Positions 38,616-46,406 of a stretch of 64,000 nt of DNA are shown here, one piece after another (the first letter of the stretch is position 1; each line of letters begins with the position of its first letter). The DNA comes from Acinetobacter sp. WU_MDCI_Axc73. GTDB lineage: Bacteria > Pseudomonadota > Gammaproteobacteria > Pseudomonadales > Moraxellaceae. Location: NCBI RefSeq assembly GCF_025562455.1, contig NZ_JAHPRO010000014.1:1-64000 (forward strand). The letters run 5' to 3'. The position numbers and the translations under genes are program-made. The notes under the pieces were generated by a model. That model was given only the letters and a program-made list of their open reading frames with translations. It had not been told where the DNA came from and did not search any database.

Positions 38616-39917
38616 TTAAGATGCTATCTGATTTAGTAAATTTTTTGAAAGCTCTCGCTGCTCAGCACTAAAAAGGGTTTCATTTTTAGTTAATAAAATA
38701 CGTGCTGAATCATAGGCACCCAATTCAACATATTGTGTTGCAAGATCAAGATCTAATTGAGTTTCATTGACTTGAGAAAGTTCAGGAAAAGATTGTACCA
38801 GTGGATCATTTAAATCAAAGCTAGAAGCAAACTGAGAAGGAGCATGAGTAACGGGCTCGGCTACTTGATCAAGGGAGAATAAAGGTTCTGCAATGGGTTC
38901 TAATGATGTTGCTGTTGGTTCAAGCTCTAACTGATCAAACTTAAATTCAGGTAATGCGCCTGCTTGATGGTCTTGATGATTTTCCTGAGTTTTGTTTTCA
39001 GGACTTAATGCAAATTGAGAAGTAAAATCTAAATTGGAAAAATCAAGATTGCTTGGTTCTGCTAATTTTGCATCTGTAGTAGATTCTTGTGCAAAATTGA
39101 CATCAATATTTTGCGCTGTTTCAATATGATGATTTGAAACTTCCCTAGGTTCTAAGGTTAATGAAAACTCAGTTAAATTTTCAGAAAGTGTTTCAGTAGG
39201 CGTAGGTGTTTGTTCGTTAGTTTTTGCTGTTTGATCAAAAGAAAAATCAAATTCCAGTGCTTCTATTTCAGCAGAATCTTGCTTTTTGCTGTCAATATGA
39301 TCAATGGAAATTGAATTGTTTTGCTGCACCGGCTGAACTAAAGCATCAAAATCGGCATCACTGATGACAGGAGAAGATGTTGCTTCTACATGTGTTGGTT
39401 CGGTTGAAGGAAAATCTAAACCGATTGCAGAAAACTCGATTGCATCGGGTTGCTTTTGTTGATCATACTCACGTTTTTTTGCTTCTGCTTGCATCACAAT
39501 ATCATTTAAATCGAGTGCGCGTAGGTGAGTAATTAATTGATCAACAGCAAATTCATCTTTTTGTAAAAGATGGATATCTAACAGATGTAGATATAATCCG
39601 TGTTGTGAATTATCACGGTTTAAAGCCTGATTAATTTGTGCTTCGGCAGTAGAATAATTTCCAGATTGGATCAGTGAGATAATCTTTTGATGTAATTCAT
39701 GAGAAACGGGCGTGGACTTTTTTTGTTCAGCAATAATCGTAGGCGTAACTTCTCGAGATTCACTACGAGGGCGAGTTACCGATTTTCCTGCAACTTTTTT
39801 CCCTTTTTTATTTGCATTGATCTTGTTTTTAGGTTTTTGCTCTTCTTTGCTGGCTTCTCGTTTTTTTAAAACAACCGCAATGACCAATAAAATAATAAAC
39901 GGAATCACATACAACAT
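38616..39917 (-). CDS. fimV: FimV C-terminal half (membrane anchor plus cytoplasmic domain)
   Basis: A 433-aa protein that begins with one membrane span (MLYVIPFIILLVIAVVL) and continues as an acidic, low-complexity cytoplasmic region. A TPR-like segment lies near residues 75-150. The terminal ~50 residues match the conserved FimV C-terminal domain (LDLDLATQYVELGAYDSARILL). In Pseudomonas one FimV polypeptide carries all this plus the LysM part; here the LysM part is a separate upstream gene. This ORF has its own Shine-Dalgarno (AAGGGG, seven bases from ATG). FimV-type proteins organise type IV pili and cell poles. Confidence 0.8.
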   Translation of the reverse strand: MLYVIPFIILLVIAVVLKKREASKEEQKPKNKINANKKGKKVAGKSVTRPRSESREVTPTIIAEQKKSTPVSHELHQKIISLIQSGNYSTAEAQINQALNRDNSQHGLYLHLLDIHLLQKDEFAVDQLITHLRALDLNDIVMQAEAKKREYDQQKQPDAIEFSAIGLDFPSTEPTHVEATSSPVISDADFDALVQPVQQNNSISIDHIDSKKQDSAEIEALEFDFSFDQTAKTNEQTPTPTETLSENLTEFSLTLEPREVSNHHIETAQNIDVNFAQESTTDAKLAEPSNLDFSNLDFTSQFALSPENKTQENHQDHQAGALPEFKFDQLELEPTATSLEPIAEPLFSLDQVAEPVTHAPSQFASSFDLNDPLVQSFPELSQVNETQLDLDLATQYVELGAYDSARILLTKNETLFSAEQRELSKNLLNQIAS

Positions 39918-39980
39918 GCTTATACCCCTTCAAGCATGAGCCATTTTCATTGACTCATTTAAATATCTATGCGTTTGACT

Positions 39981-41441
39981 TTAACGAACTGACTTTTTTG
40001 CATTTTCTCGCTCTTTTAGCTGTTGCTGTAATTGTGCCAGACGCGCATTTAAAAGCTGGATTCTTTGATCCTTTTGGTTGAGAGCCAGTTCCATTTCAGT
40101 GACGCTTTGCTGTAATTTAACGGTTTTTTCTCGTGCTGTCATAACTTTTAATGACAACTCGGCAGTGCTTTTATTTTGTTTTGTGTTGTGTTTCGCGCTT
40201 CCCTGTATAGAATCTTGTTCATTGTCTGCAACCAAGTTCATTTCAGCCTGATTGAGACGATATTTTGCTCGGCCTGATACTTGAGCCGAACTTGGTACAG
40301 TTTTGACAGTAGCGTTTTTTTGTGAACTCTGATTGACTGCCGCAGATAGGTTGAGCGCAACCCCTTGTCTTAAACGGTTGACATCACCCTGAATAAACGC
40401 GTGACTGTTTTGTTCTTTAATTTGTTGCATCACCTGTGCAAGAGGTTGATTGGTTTGAGTCGCAATTCGATTTGCAATACTCCATAACGATTCATTACGT
40501 TGTACAACATGTTGATTTTCATTAGGTGTGCGAGTTTCAGCCGCTGTTTTTTTCTTTGCTTTAGCAGCCTGATTTTGGGTCTTTATTTTTTCTATATGAG
40601 TCTCAGGTACTTTCTCTGGTGAGCCAGATTTTACTTGTTCTTTCACCGCTTTTTCAGGGCTTTGTTTGGCCACTTGAGAAGAAGAAGCTACAGTTTGCGC
40701 ATGACTAGGGGGAGTAATCGCCGCTAACTCACCAGAGGTCTTGACTGTTTCTTTCATACTGAAATGAGCGGGCGGTGTTGCATGGTTGGTCGGATGTATT
40801 TTTGTCTCTGTGGCCGCGGTAGTTCTGGTACTTGTTTGTAAAGCAGGTGGAGGCGTCGTGTTTATAGCCAAGACTTGTGAGTGACTTAAACTACGCTCTG
40901 GTGTTGCGTTTGACGTGGTTTGTATTGTGTTGGTGCTTTGAGAAGTACTGGCTACCTTGTATTGCGTACTTTCAGGAAGATTTAGTGCAATATCCTTTTC
41001 ACTCACAATAAACTTTGGTGTAAGTGGTTTTTCATTGGCCGTTTGAAGTGCTGGTACAGCTTTTCGATTAATCGACTGTTTGATGTGCTGTAATCGCGTA
41101 CCATGACCTTCTTGAATTTTAAGTACGATATCGAGTTCGGGTTGGGTAAATGGACGTGAAGACGTAATCACAATGACACCCGTGCCTTGTCCATTACGAC
41201 GCGCAAAAAAATTGAGCTGAGTTGTGGGTTGAGATGCAATCCCCAAATCCATTAAGTCTTCTGGCGTTGCAAGACTGACCTGTAAATTGGACGATATATC
41301 GGCTTGACTGAAATTCATTTCAGCATACAGTAAATCCCCAGAAGCAGACATAACTTGTAACGGTTCAAGCGTGATCGCATGTATGGTCTGTGTTGCCAGA
41401 ATAGTTAGAATCGCAATTTTTAATTTGTTATAGACTGTCAT
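39981..41441 (-). CDS. fimV: FimV N-terminal half (periplasmic, LysM)
   Basis: A 486-aa secreted protein. A signal-like start (LKIAILTILATQTIHA) leads to the FimV N-terminal domain (about residues 20-110, ITLEPLQVMSASGDLLYAEM). A long threonine/serine/alanine-rich linker follows, then a LysM peptidoglycan-binding domain (about residues 310-370, VVQRNESLWSIANRIATQ), and a C-terminal coiled coil (about 435-480). It has no membrane span; that piece is encoded by the next gene 63 nt downstream. Together the two equal one FimV, split at the periplasm/membrane boundary. Confidence 0.82.
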   Translation of the reverse strand: MTVYNKLKIAILTILATQTIHAITLEPLQVMSASGDLLYAEMNFSQADISSNLQVSLATPEDLMDLGIASQPTTQLNFFARRNGQGTGVIVITSSRPFTQPELDIVLKIQEGHGTRLQHIKQSINRKAVPALQTANEKPLTPKFIVSEKDIALNLPESTQYKVASTSQSTNTIQTTSNATPERSLSHSQVLAINTTPPPALQTSTRTTAATETKIHPTNHATPPAHFSMKETVKTSGELAAITPPSHAQTVASSSQVAKQSPEKAVKEQVKSGSPEKVPETHIEKIKTQNQAAKAKKKTAAETRTPNENQHVVQRNESLWSIANRIATQTNQPLAQVMQQIKEQNSHAFIQGDVNRLRQGVALNLSAAVNQSSQKNATVKTVPSSAQVSGRAKYRLNQAEMNLVADNEQDSIQGSAKHNTKQNKSTAELSLKVMTAREKTVKLQQSVTEMELALNQKDQRIQLLNARLAQLQQQLKERENAKKSVR

Positions 41442-41531
41442 CTCGTTCCATGAAGCCAGAGCAAAGCGGTCACGCTATACAATACCCACATGTTAACCGA
41501 ATGTAAAACTTTTACAGAAAAAGTACATAAA

Positions 41532-41559
41532 AAAAAGCCGATCATTAGATCGGCTTTTT
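41532..41559 (-). terminator. intrinsic terminator of asd
   Basis: Stem GCCGATC/GATCGGC extended by A/T pairs, with T-runs on both strands, between asd and the downstream fimV pair. Confidence 0.85.
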
Positions 41560-41574
41560 ATTTAAATATGCAAT

Positions 41575-42693
41575 TTAAGCATTTTTATATTCAATCAAAA
41601 TGCGCAACATACGGCGTAAAGGTTCTGCTGCTCCCCATAGGAGTTGGTCACCTACAGTAAACGCACCTAAATATTCTTTACCCATATTTAACTTACGCAA
41701 ACGACCGACAGGAACTGAAAGTGTACCTGTTACAGCAACAGGAGTCAGATCAGTCATAGATGCTTCACGAGTATTTGGTACCACTTTTGCCCATTGGTTA
41801 GATTGACGAATCATATCTTCAATTTCATCTAATGGAACATCTTTTCTCAGCTTGATGGTAAGCGCCTGAGAGTGGCAACGCATTGCACCAATTCGAACAC
41901 AATGACCATCAATCGGAATGATTTGCGAATTACCTAAAATTTTATTGGTTTCCGCTTGACCTTTCCATTCTTCTTTAGATTGACCATTTTCAAGCTGTTT
42001 GTCGATATATGGGATTAATGAACCTGCTAGAGGAACACCGAAGTTCGCTTTAGGAAAACCTTCACCACGTTGCAAGTTTGCGACAAGACTATCAATATCT
42101 AGAATGGCTGATTTAGGGTCGTCCAGCAACTCTTTGGTATTGTTATATAAATAGCCCATACCAGTGAGCAATTCACGCATGTTTTGTGCGCCAGCGCCTG
42201 ATGCTGCTTGATAAGTCATCGCACTCATCCATTCCACCAAATTGTTTTGGAAGAGTGAACCTAAGCCCATCAACATGAGGGAAACCGTACAGTTACCACC
42301 GACAAATGTTTTAGTACCTTTAGCTAGACCATCTTTGATGACTTGCGCATTCACTGGGTCAAGTACGATGATCGCATCGTCTGCCATACGTAATGTCGAT
42401 GCGGCATCAATCCAATAGCCATTCCAGCCTTCAGATTTGAGTTTTGGAAAAACCTCAGATGTGTAATCTCCACCCTGACAGGTAATAATGACATCCATTT
42501 GCTTCAGACTCTTCAAGTCTGTCGCATCCATAAGTGCTGGGGCAGTCTTACCACCAAATGAAGGGGCTTCACCACCTGCATTACTGGTAGAGAAGTAAAA
42601 TGGCTCAAAATGAGCAAAATCATTTTCTTCAACCATACGTTGCATAAGGACGGAACCAACCATCCCGCGCCAACCGACCAGACCTACTTTCAT
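41575..42693 (-). CDS. asd: aspartate-semialdehyde dehydrogenase
   Basis: A 372-aa NADPH enzyme that makes aspartate semialdehyde for lysine, threonine, methionine and cell-wall diaminopimelate. N-terminal [17 protein letters not shown] nucleotide site. Catalytic cysteine in [16 protein letters not shown] at about residue 136, catalytic histidine in [17 protein letters not shown]. Length and motifs fit the gammaproteobacterial type. Confidence 0.96.
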   Translation of the reverse strand: MKVGLVGWRGMVGSVLMQRMVEENDFAHFEPFYFSTSNAGGEAPSFGGKTAPALMDATDLKSLKQMDVIITCQGGDYTSEVFPKLKSEGWNGYWIDAASTLRMADDAIIVLDPVNAQVIKDGLAKGTKTFVGGNCTVSLMLMGLGSLFQNNLVEWMSAMTYQAASGAGAQNMRELLTGMGYLYNNTKELLDDPKSAILDIDSLVANLQRGEGFPKANFGVPLAGSLIPYIDKQLENGQSKEEWKGQAETNKILGNSQIIPIDGHCVRIGAMRCHSQALTIKLRKDVPLDEIEDMIRQSNQWAKVVPNTREASMTDLTPVAVTGTLSVPVGRLRKLNMGKEYLGAFTVGDQLLWGAAEPLRRMLRILIEYKNA

Positions 42694-42827
42694 GTCACTT
42701 TGCCTCGGTGCGTTAAAAAATGTAAAAGGGGCTTGAGTGTATCAAAAGCGACCACAACTGCAAGTATTATCCAATGAAAACATGCTCTTTATTGTGAGTA
42801 AATTTATGAATATGCTACACAGGAATC

Positions 42828-43952
42828 TTGAAGAATGAAAAATTAATAAAATCTAGGGTGGATCAGTCATTGATACTATTTATTGAAGTGTGTGCTGTAG
42901 TGGTGATTTGGCTGACTTTCTGGTCGCTCATCCCAAGAGATGAATGGTGGATTCGGGATGCTGATTTCCCTCGTTTGCAAATATTAGCTGTGGGGGCAGT
43001 CGCACTGCTGTTTTTATTATTTTGGGATGCTCCATGGAATCTTATAAGAGAACTGATTTTATTAGGTTTGATTGCAGCGCTTGCTTATCAGTTAAAAATG
43101 GTCTTGCCTTATACATTTATTTGGAAAAAACAAGTTAAGCAAATCAAAGCTGAACAATTCAACCCTGATCAGCAAATCTCTTTGTTGATTTCTAATGTTT
43201 TGACTCCAAATGACCAATATCATTTATTAATTGAACAAATCTTAAAGTTAAAACCTGATTTAGTCTTGACGCTTGAAACCGATCAAACATGGCAAAACAA
43301 ACTGAGCGTGATTGAAGCAGATTATCCGTATCGGGTTCCTGTGCCACTAGATAATTTATACGGCATGCATTTGTACAGCCGATTGCAGCTCAAAGATACA
43401 GAGGTGAAATTTATCTTGAGTGATGAGATTCCTTCTATTCATACCACAGTGATCTTGCCGAGTGGTTTGCCAGTAACATTGTATTGTCTACATCCTAAGC
43501 CACCGAGTCCGACTGAAGCGAAAGATTCCACTTTGCGTGATGCAGAACTTTTAATGGTGGGAGATCAGATTAAGGATCAGGATGAAAGCTGTATTGTGAT
43601 GGGTGATCTCAACGATGTAGCGTGGTCACGTACAACACGCTTGTTCCAGCGAATCAGTGGCTTACTTGATCCGCGAGTCGGACGGCATTTTATTAATACC
43701 TTTCATGCAAATTATCCTTTATTACGCTGGTCACTGGATCATGTTTTCCATAGCACCGATTTTGCTTTAGTTAAAATGAAGCGCTTGCCATATGTGGGGT
43801 CAGATCATTTTCCTGTGTATGTCGTGTTACAAACAGGGCGTATTTTTGAGCAAATTCAAAAGGAATTGCCCGAAACGCAAGATGATCATGAGGAAGCTCA
43901 GGACGCGATTCAGGAAGGAGTGAGTAAAGCGGAGAAAGAGCAAAGATCGTGA
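42828..43952 (+). CDS. endonuclease/exonuclease/phosphatase-family membrane protein
   Basis: A 374-aa protein. Two or three membrane spans lie in residues 15-90. The EEP catalytic domain follows from about residue 110: LETDQTW (metal Glu), MGDLNDVAWS (Asp/Asn), SLDHVFHS and the terminal catalytic GSDHFPVYV. Such proteins are often phosphodiesterases or sphingomyelinase-like, but the substrate here is unknown. The start is unclear. The frame opens at a TTG (42828) only 3 nt after AGGA; the nearby ATG at 42835 is in another frame. A TTG start is the best available. The C-terminal 40 residues are highly charged. Confidence 0.75.
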   Translation: MKNEKLIKSRVDQSLILFIEVCAVVVIWLTFWSLIPRDEWWIRDADFPRLQILAVGAVALLFLLFWDAPWNLIRELILLGLIAALAYQLKMVLPYTFIWKKQVKQIKAEQFNPDQQISLLISNVLTPNDQYHLLIEQILKLKPDLVLTLETDQTWQNKLSVIEADYPYRVPVPLDNLYGMHLYSRLQLKDTEVKFILSDEIPSIHTTVILPSGLPVTLYCLHPKPPSPTEAKDSTLRDAELLMVGDQIKDQDESCIVMGDLNDVAWSRTTRLFQRISGLLDPRVGRHFINTFHANYPLLRWSLDHVFHSTDFALVKMKRLPYVGSDHFPVYVVLQTGRIFEQIQKELPETQDDHEEAQDAIQEGVSKAEKEQRS

Positions 43953-43991
43953 AGGATGACATTGCACAGACTTATAAAAGCTCAATACTGT

Positions 43992-44009
43992 TGTAAGCAA
44001 TTACTTACA
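43992..44009 (+). promoter_or_regulatory. GacA-type upstream activating sequence
   Basis: TGTAAG-N6-CTTACA, a perfect match to the palindrome through which the response regulator GacA activates Rsm small RNA genes in Pseudomonas. It is centred about 65-70 bp upstream of the predicted RNA start, the same spacing as in rsmX/Y/Z promoters. The gene it serves lies immediately to its right. Confidence 0.85.
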
Positions 44010-44065
44010 TTAAATGCGGTCTTGAGCGAATATGCAGTCAAGTTCCCAGAAGGTATTCTATATCC

Positions 44066-44240
44066 ATCAGCACAGGAATAGGGAATGGAAGATCCCGACT
44101 ATGGAAGACTAAGCTGAAGGATGAGCATCAAGGATTTGATGACGCTAGGGAAGCAACTCTTACAATAACAAAAAAGACTGAAAGCACAACCTCATTTGCC
44201 CGAGTTTTGCAGGATGCAGAACTCGGGTTATAATTTTTTA
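44066..44240 (+). ncRNA. Gac-controlled Rsm/CsrB-type small RNA (predicted)
   Basis: A predicted ~175-nt RNA without a protein frame. Eight GGA motifs start at 44075, 44082, 44087, 44103, 44119, 44132, 44149 and 44212; six of them fit ANGGA, the CsrA/RsmA contact. Hairpins expose some in loops: GGGA-loop-TCCC (44081-44096, loop holds ATGGA), CATCA-AGGATT-TGATG (44126-44141), and the terminator itself (loop AGGAT). A weak -35 TATGCA and a TATTCT at 44054-44059 with 17-nt spacing precede it, as expected for an activator-dependent promoter behind the GacA box. The RNA would sequester CsrA/RsmA. The exact 5' end is inferred from promoter spacing. Confidence 0.8.
44199..44239 (+). terminator. intrinsic terminator of the Rsm-type RNA
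   Basis: Stem CCCGAGTT/AACTCGGG (44199-44206 and 44220-44227) with an inner TGC/GCA stem and AGGAT loop, followed by TTATAATTTTTT. Confidence 0.9.
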
Positions 44241-44279
44241 GATGTACCATCTTAACCTGCTCAAATCTTTGCTACAGGT

Positions 44280-44594
44280 ATGTATCACTCAAAATTTCAA
44301 GAACTTAAAATTTATATCGTCAATTTTACTGATTTGGCACGAGATGCTTTGCATATTTATGCTGGTTTATTGGTTTTTTTCTGCGTGGCTTTTTTAGATA
44401 AACGACAATTAAACTCTATTTGGGCTTTATTTGCAGTGGTTCTGATTGCGATTGGCGCTGAATTGCTTGATGCCAGAGATGATTTGATCAATTATGGATA
44501 TTGGCATTTTGATGCAAGTTTGCATGATATTCTTAATACGATATTTTGGCCTTTTGTATTATGGCTAATCGCAAAATTTAAAATTTTGAAATAG
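44280..44594 (+). CDS. small membrane protein (VanZ-like), unknown function
   Basis: A 104-aa protein with three hydrophobic segments: about residues 24-40, 47-63 and 85-100. The central motif AIGAELLDARDDL and the DILNT near residue 85 resemble the acidic motifs of small VanZ-like proteins. A short AGG stands close to the ATG. It lies 40 nt after the small RNA terminator, so it needs its own promoter or leak-through. Confidence 0.6.
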   Translation: MYHSKFQELKIYIVNFTDLARDALHIYAGLLVFFCVAFLDKRQLNSIWALFAVVLIAIGAELLDARDDLINYGYWHFDASLHDILNTIFWPFVLWLIAKFKILK

Positions 44595-45034
44595 AAAAAT
44601 TTTAGATCGTTGATGAGGGTATTTGCATATTCTTGGTTCATTCACTTATGGTGTTATCGCAAAATTGGTTTTTAAATAAACAAGTTTTGATTAATAAAAC
44701 TACAAAATAGTTATTTTTTTTGAGTCATCATTTTAATTTTGATCTATTTTTAAACAGTTAATATTTGTTAAGAATTTGAAAATTATAAATATATTATTGG
44801 TTTGGAGCGCTTTCGCTGATTTTCTTCTGGTTTAGTATTGTTAAATAATAAAATCTCTCTAGAATGTGCCGATCATTTATCGCTCGTTGTCCGTAGAACC
44901 TGAAAATTGAGTTGATAGGTCTTGGGCTAGGCCTTATCTCGAATCAAAAAAGAATTTTACGAACGTATTTTTTTGTTCGAGCGCATTTACCCTCCTGTTC
45001 TTATATCGTGCTTTTAAGCACAAAGGATTGTCTT
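44595..45034 (+). promoter_or_regulatory. 440-nt AT-rich region upstream of gltP
   Basis: No gene was found. A good promoter candidate is TTGTTA (44838-44843), 16 nt, TAGAAT (44860-44865). That gives a leader of about 160 nt which ends in the palindrome GTGCTTTTAAGCAC (45008-45021) just before the Shine-Dalgarno AAAGGA. The transporter's reading frame stays open back to 44912, but that part lacks a Shine-Dalgarno and any transporter-like sequence. Confidence 0.5.
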
Positions 45035-46336
45035 ATGAAGAACTTTAAAATTAGCCTTGCATGGCAAATTTTAATTGCTTTGATCCTTGGTGTGGTTGTC
45101 GGAGCTATTTTACACAACCAACCTGAAATAAAAGACGCTGCGGTTAATAATGTTTTGAAACCTTTAGGTCAGATTTTTATTAGTTTGATTAAAATGATTG
45201 TCATTCCAATTGTTTTTTCTACACTGATTTTAGGTATTGCAGGCGTTGGTACAACAAAAAGTCTAGGAAGACTTGGCTTTAAAACAATTTTATATTTTGA
45301 AATTATTACTACGATTGCGATTATTGTAGGTTTGGTCGCAGCGAATATTTTTCAGCCAGGTGCTGGCGTAGATATGTCCGCTTTGGTGAAAACCGATATT
45401 TCTCAATATCAACATACTGCTCAGGAAGTCGAGTCTCAATCACATGGCTTGATTCAGACTATTCTGGCGTTGGTTCCAACCAATATTATTAATTCAATGG
45501 CACATGGCGAGATGCTACCTGTGATCTTCTTTGCTGTTCTGTTTGGTGTGGGTTTATCGTCCCTACCTGAAAAGACCAAAGATCCATTACTTAATGTATT
45601 CCATGCTGTTTCAGAAACTATGTTCCGTGTGACGCATATCATTATGAAATATGCGCCTATTGGGGTATTTGGTTTAATTGCAGTCACCGTAGCAAATTTC
45701 GGTTTTACATCGCTTATTCCTTTGGTTAAGTTGGTGGTTTTAGTTTACGCAGCGATCTTATTCTTTGCATTTGTGGTGTTAGGAATTACAGCAAGAATTT
45801 TTAAGATCAATATTCTGACAGTGATGCGTATTCTTAAAGATGAACTGATCTTGGCGTATTCTACAGCAAGCTCTGAAACTGTACTTCCACGCATTATGCA
45901 AAAAATGGAAGCTTATGGAGCACCAAAAGCGATTAGTAGCTTTGTGATTCCAACTGGTTATTCATTTAACCTTGATGGTTCGACACTTTACCAAAGTATT
46001 GCAGCGATCTTTATTGCGCAGCTTTATGGAATTGAATTGTCTTTGTCTCAACAAGTGATTTTGGTTGTGACATTAATGATTACTTCAAAAGGAATTGCAG
46101 GTGTACCTGGTGTTTCGTTTGTTGTGTTATTGGCAACATTGCATACAGTAGGCATCCCACTTGAAGGTTTAGCCTTTATTGCTGGGGTAGACCGTATCAT
46201 GGATATGGCGCGTACTGCACTGAATGTCGTGGGCAATGCATTGGCTGTATTGGTGATTAGTAAATGGGAAAATGCTTATGATTTTGATAAAGCAAAAGCT
46301 TATGAAGCTACTCTAAATCAACCAAAGACAAGTTAA
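45035..46336 (+). CDS. gltP: dicarboxylate/amino acid:cation symporter (GltP type)
   Basis: A 433-aa DAACS carrier for glutamate/aspartate or C4-dicarboxylates. Start at 45035 behind AAAGGA (eight bases) and MKNFKISLAWQILIAL, the family N-terminus. Signature motifs: the serine-rich AYSTASSETVLPRIM reentrant loop at about residues 275-289, PTGYSFNLDGSTLYQ, and the aspartate-rich AGVDRIMDMARTALNVVGNA near residue 390. The order fits proton-coupled GltP better than DctA, but substrate is not proven. Confidence 0.87.
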   Translation: MKNFKISLAWQILIALILGVVVGAILHNQPEIKDAAVNNVLKPLGQIFISLIKMIVIPIVFSTLILGIAGVGTTKSLGRLGFKTILYFEIITTIAIIVGLVAANIFQPGAGVDMSALVKTDISQYQHTAQEVESQSHGLIQTILALVPTNIINSMAHGEMLPVIFFAVLFGVGLSSLPEKTKDPLLNVFHAVSETMFRVTHIIMKYAPIGVFGLIAVTVANFGFTSLIPLVKLVVLVYAAILFFAFVVLGITARIFKINILTVMRILKDELILAYSTASSETVLPRIMQKMEAYGAPKAISSFVIPTGYSFNLDGSTLYQSIAAIFIAQLYGIELSLSQQVILVVTLMITSKGIAGVPGVSFVVLLATLHTVGIPLEGLAFIAGVDRIMDMARTALNVVGNALAVLVISKWENAYDFDKAKAYEATLNQPKTS

Positions 46337-46348
46337 TGATTGGATAAA

Positions 46349-46380
46349 AATAAAGACCTCATATTGAGGTCTTTATTTTT
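46349..46380 (+). terminator. bidirectional terminator after gltP
   Basis: Stem AAAGACCTCA/TGAGGTCTTT (46352-46361 and 46365-46374) with a three-base loop, T-rich on both sides, between convergent genes. Confidence 0.87.
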
Positions 46381-46406
46381 TAGAGATTACGAAAAAACGT
46401 TTAACC

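Noticed and set aside
42835..42850. ATG at 42835 as start of the EEP-family gene
   Set aside because: It is in a different frame and meets TAA after two codons. The gene frame opens at the TTG at 42828.
43953..44279. Small protein gene in the region now called as an RNA
   Set aside because: No frame with a start, Shine-Dalgarno and useful length was found, while the GGA motifs, hairpins and terminator fit an RNA.
44912..45034. N-terminal extension of gltP
   Set aside because: The open frame upstream of 45035 lacks a Shine-Dalgarno and resembles no transporter sequence. The ATG at 45035 has AAAGGA.
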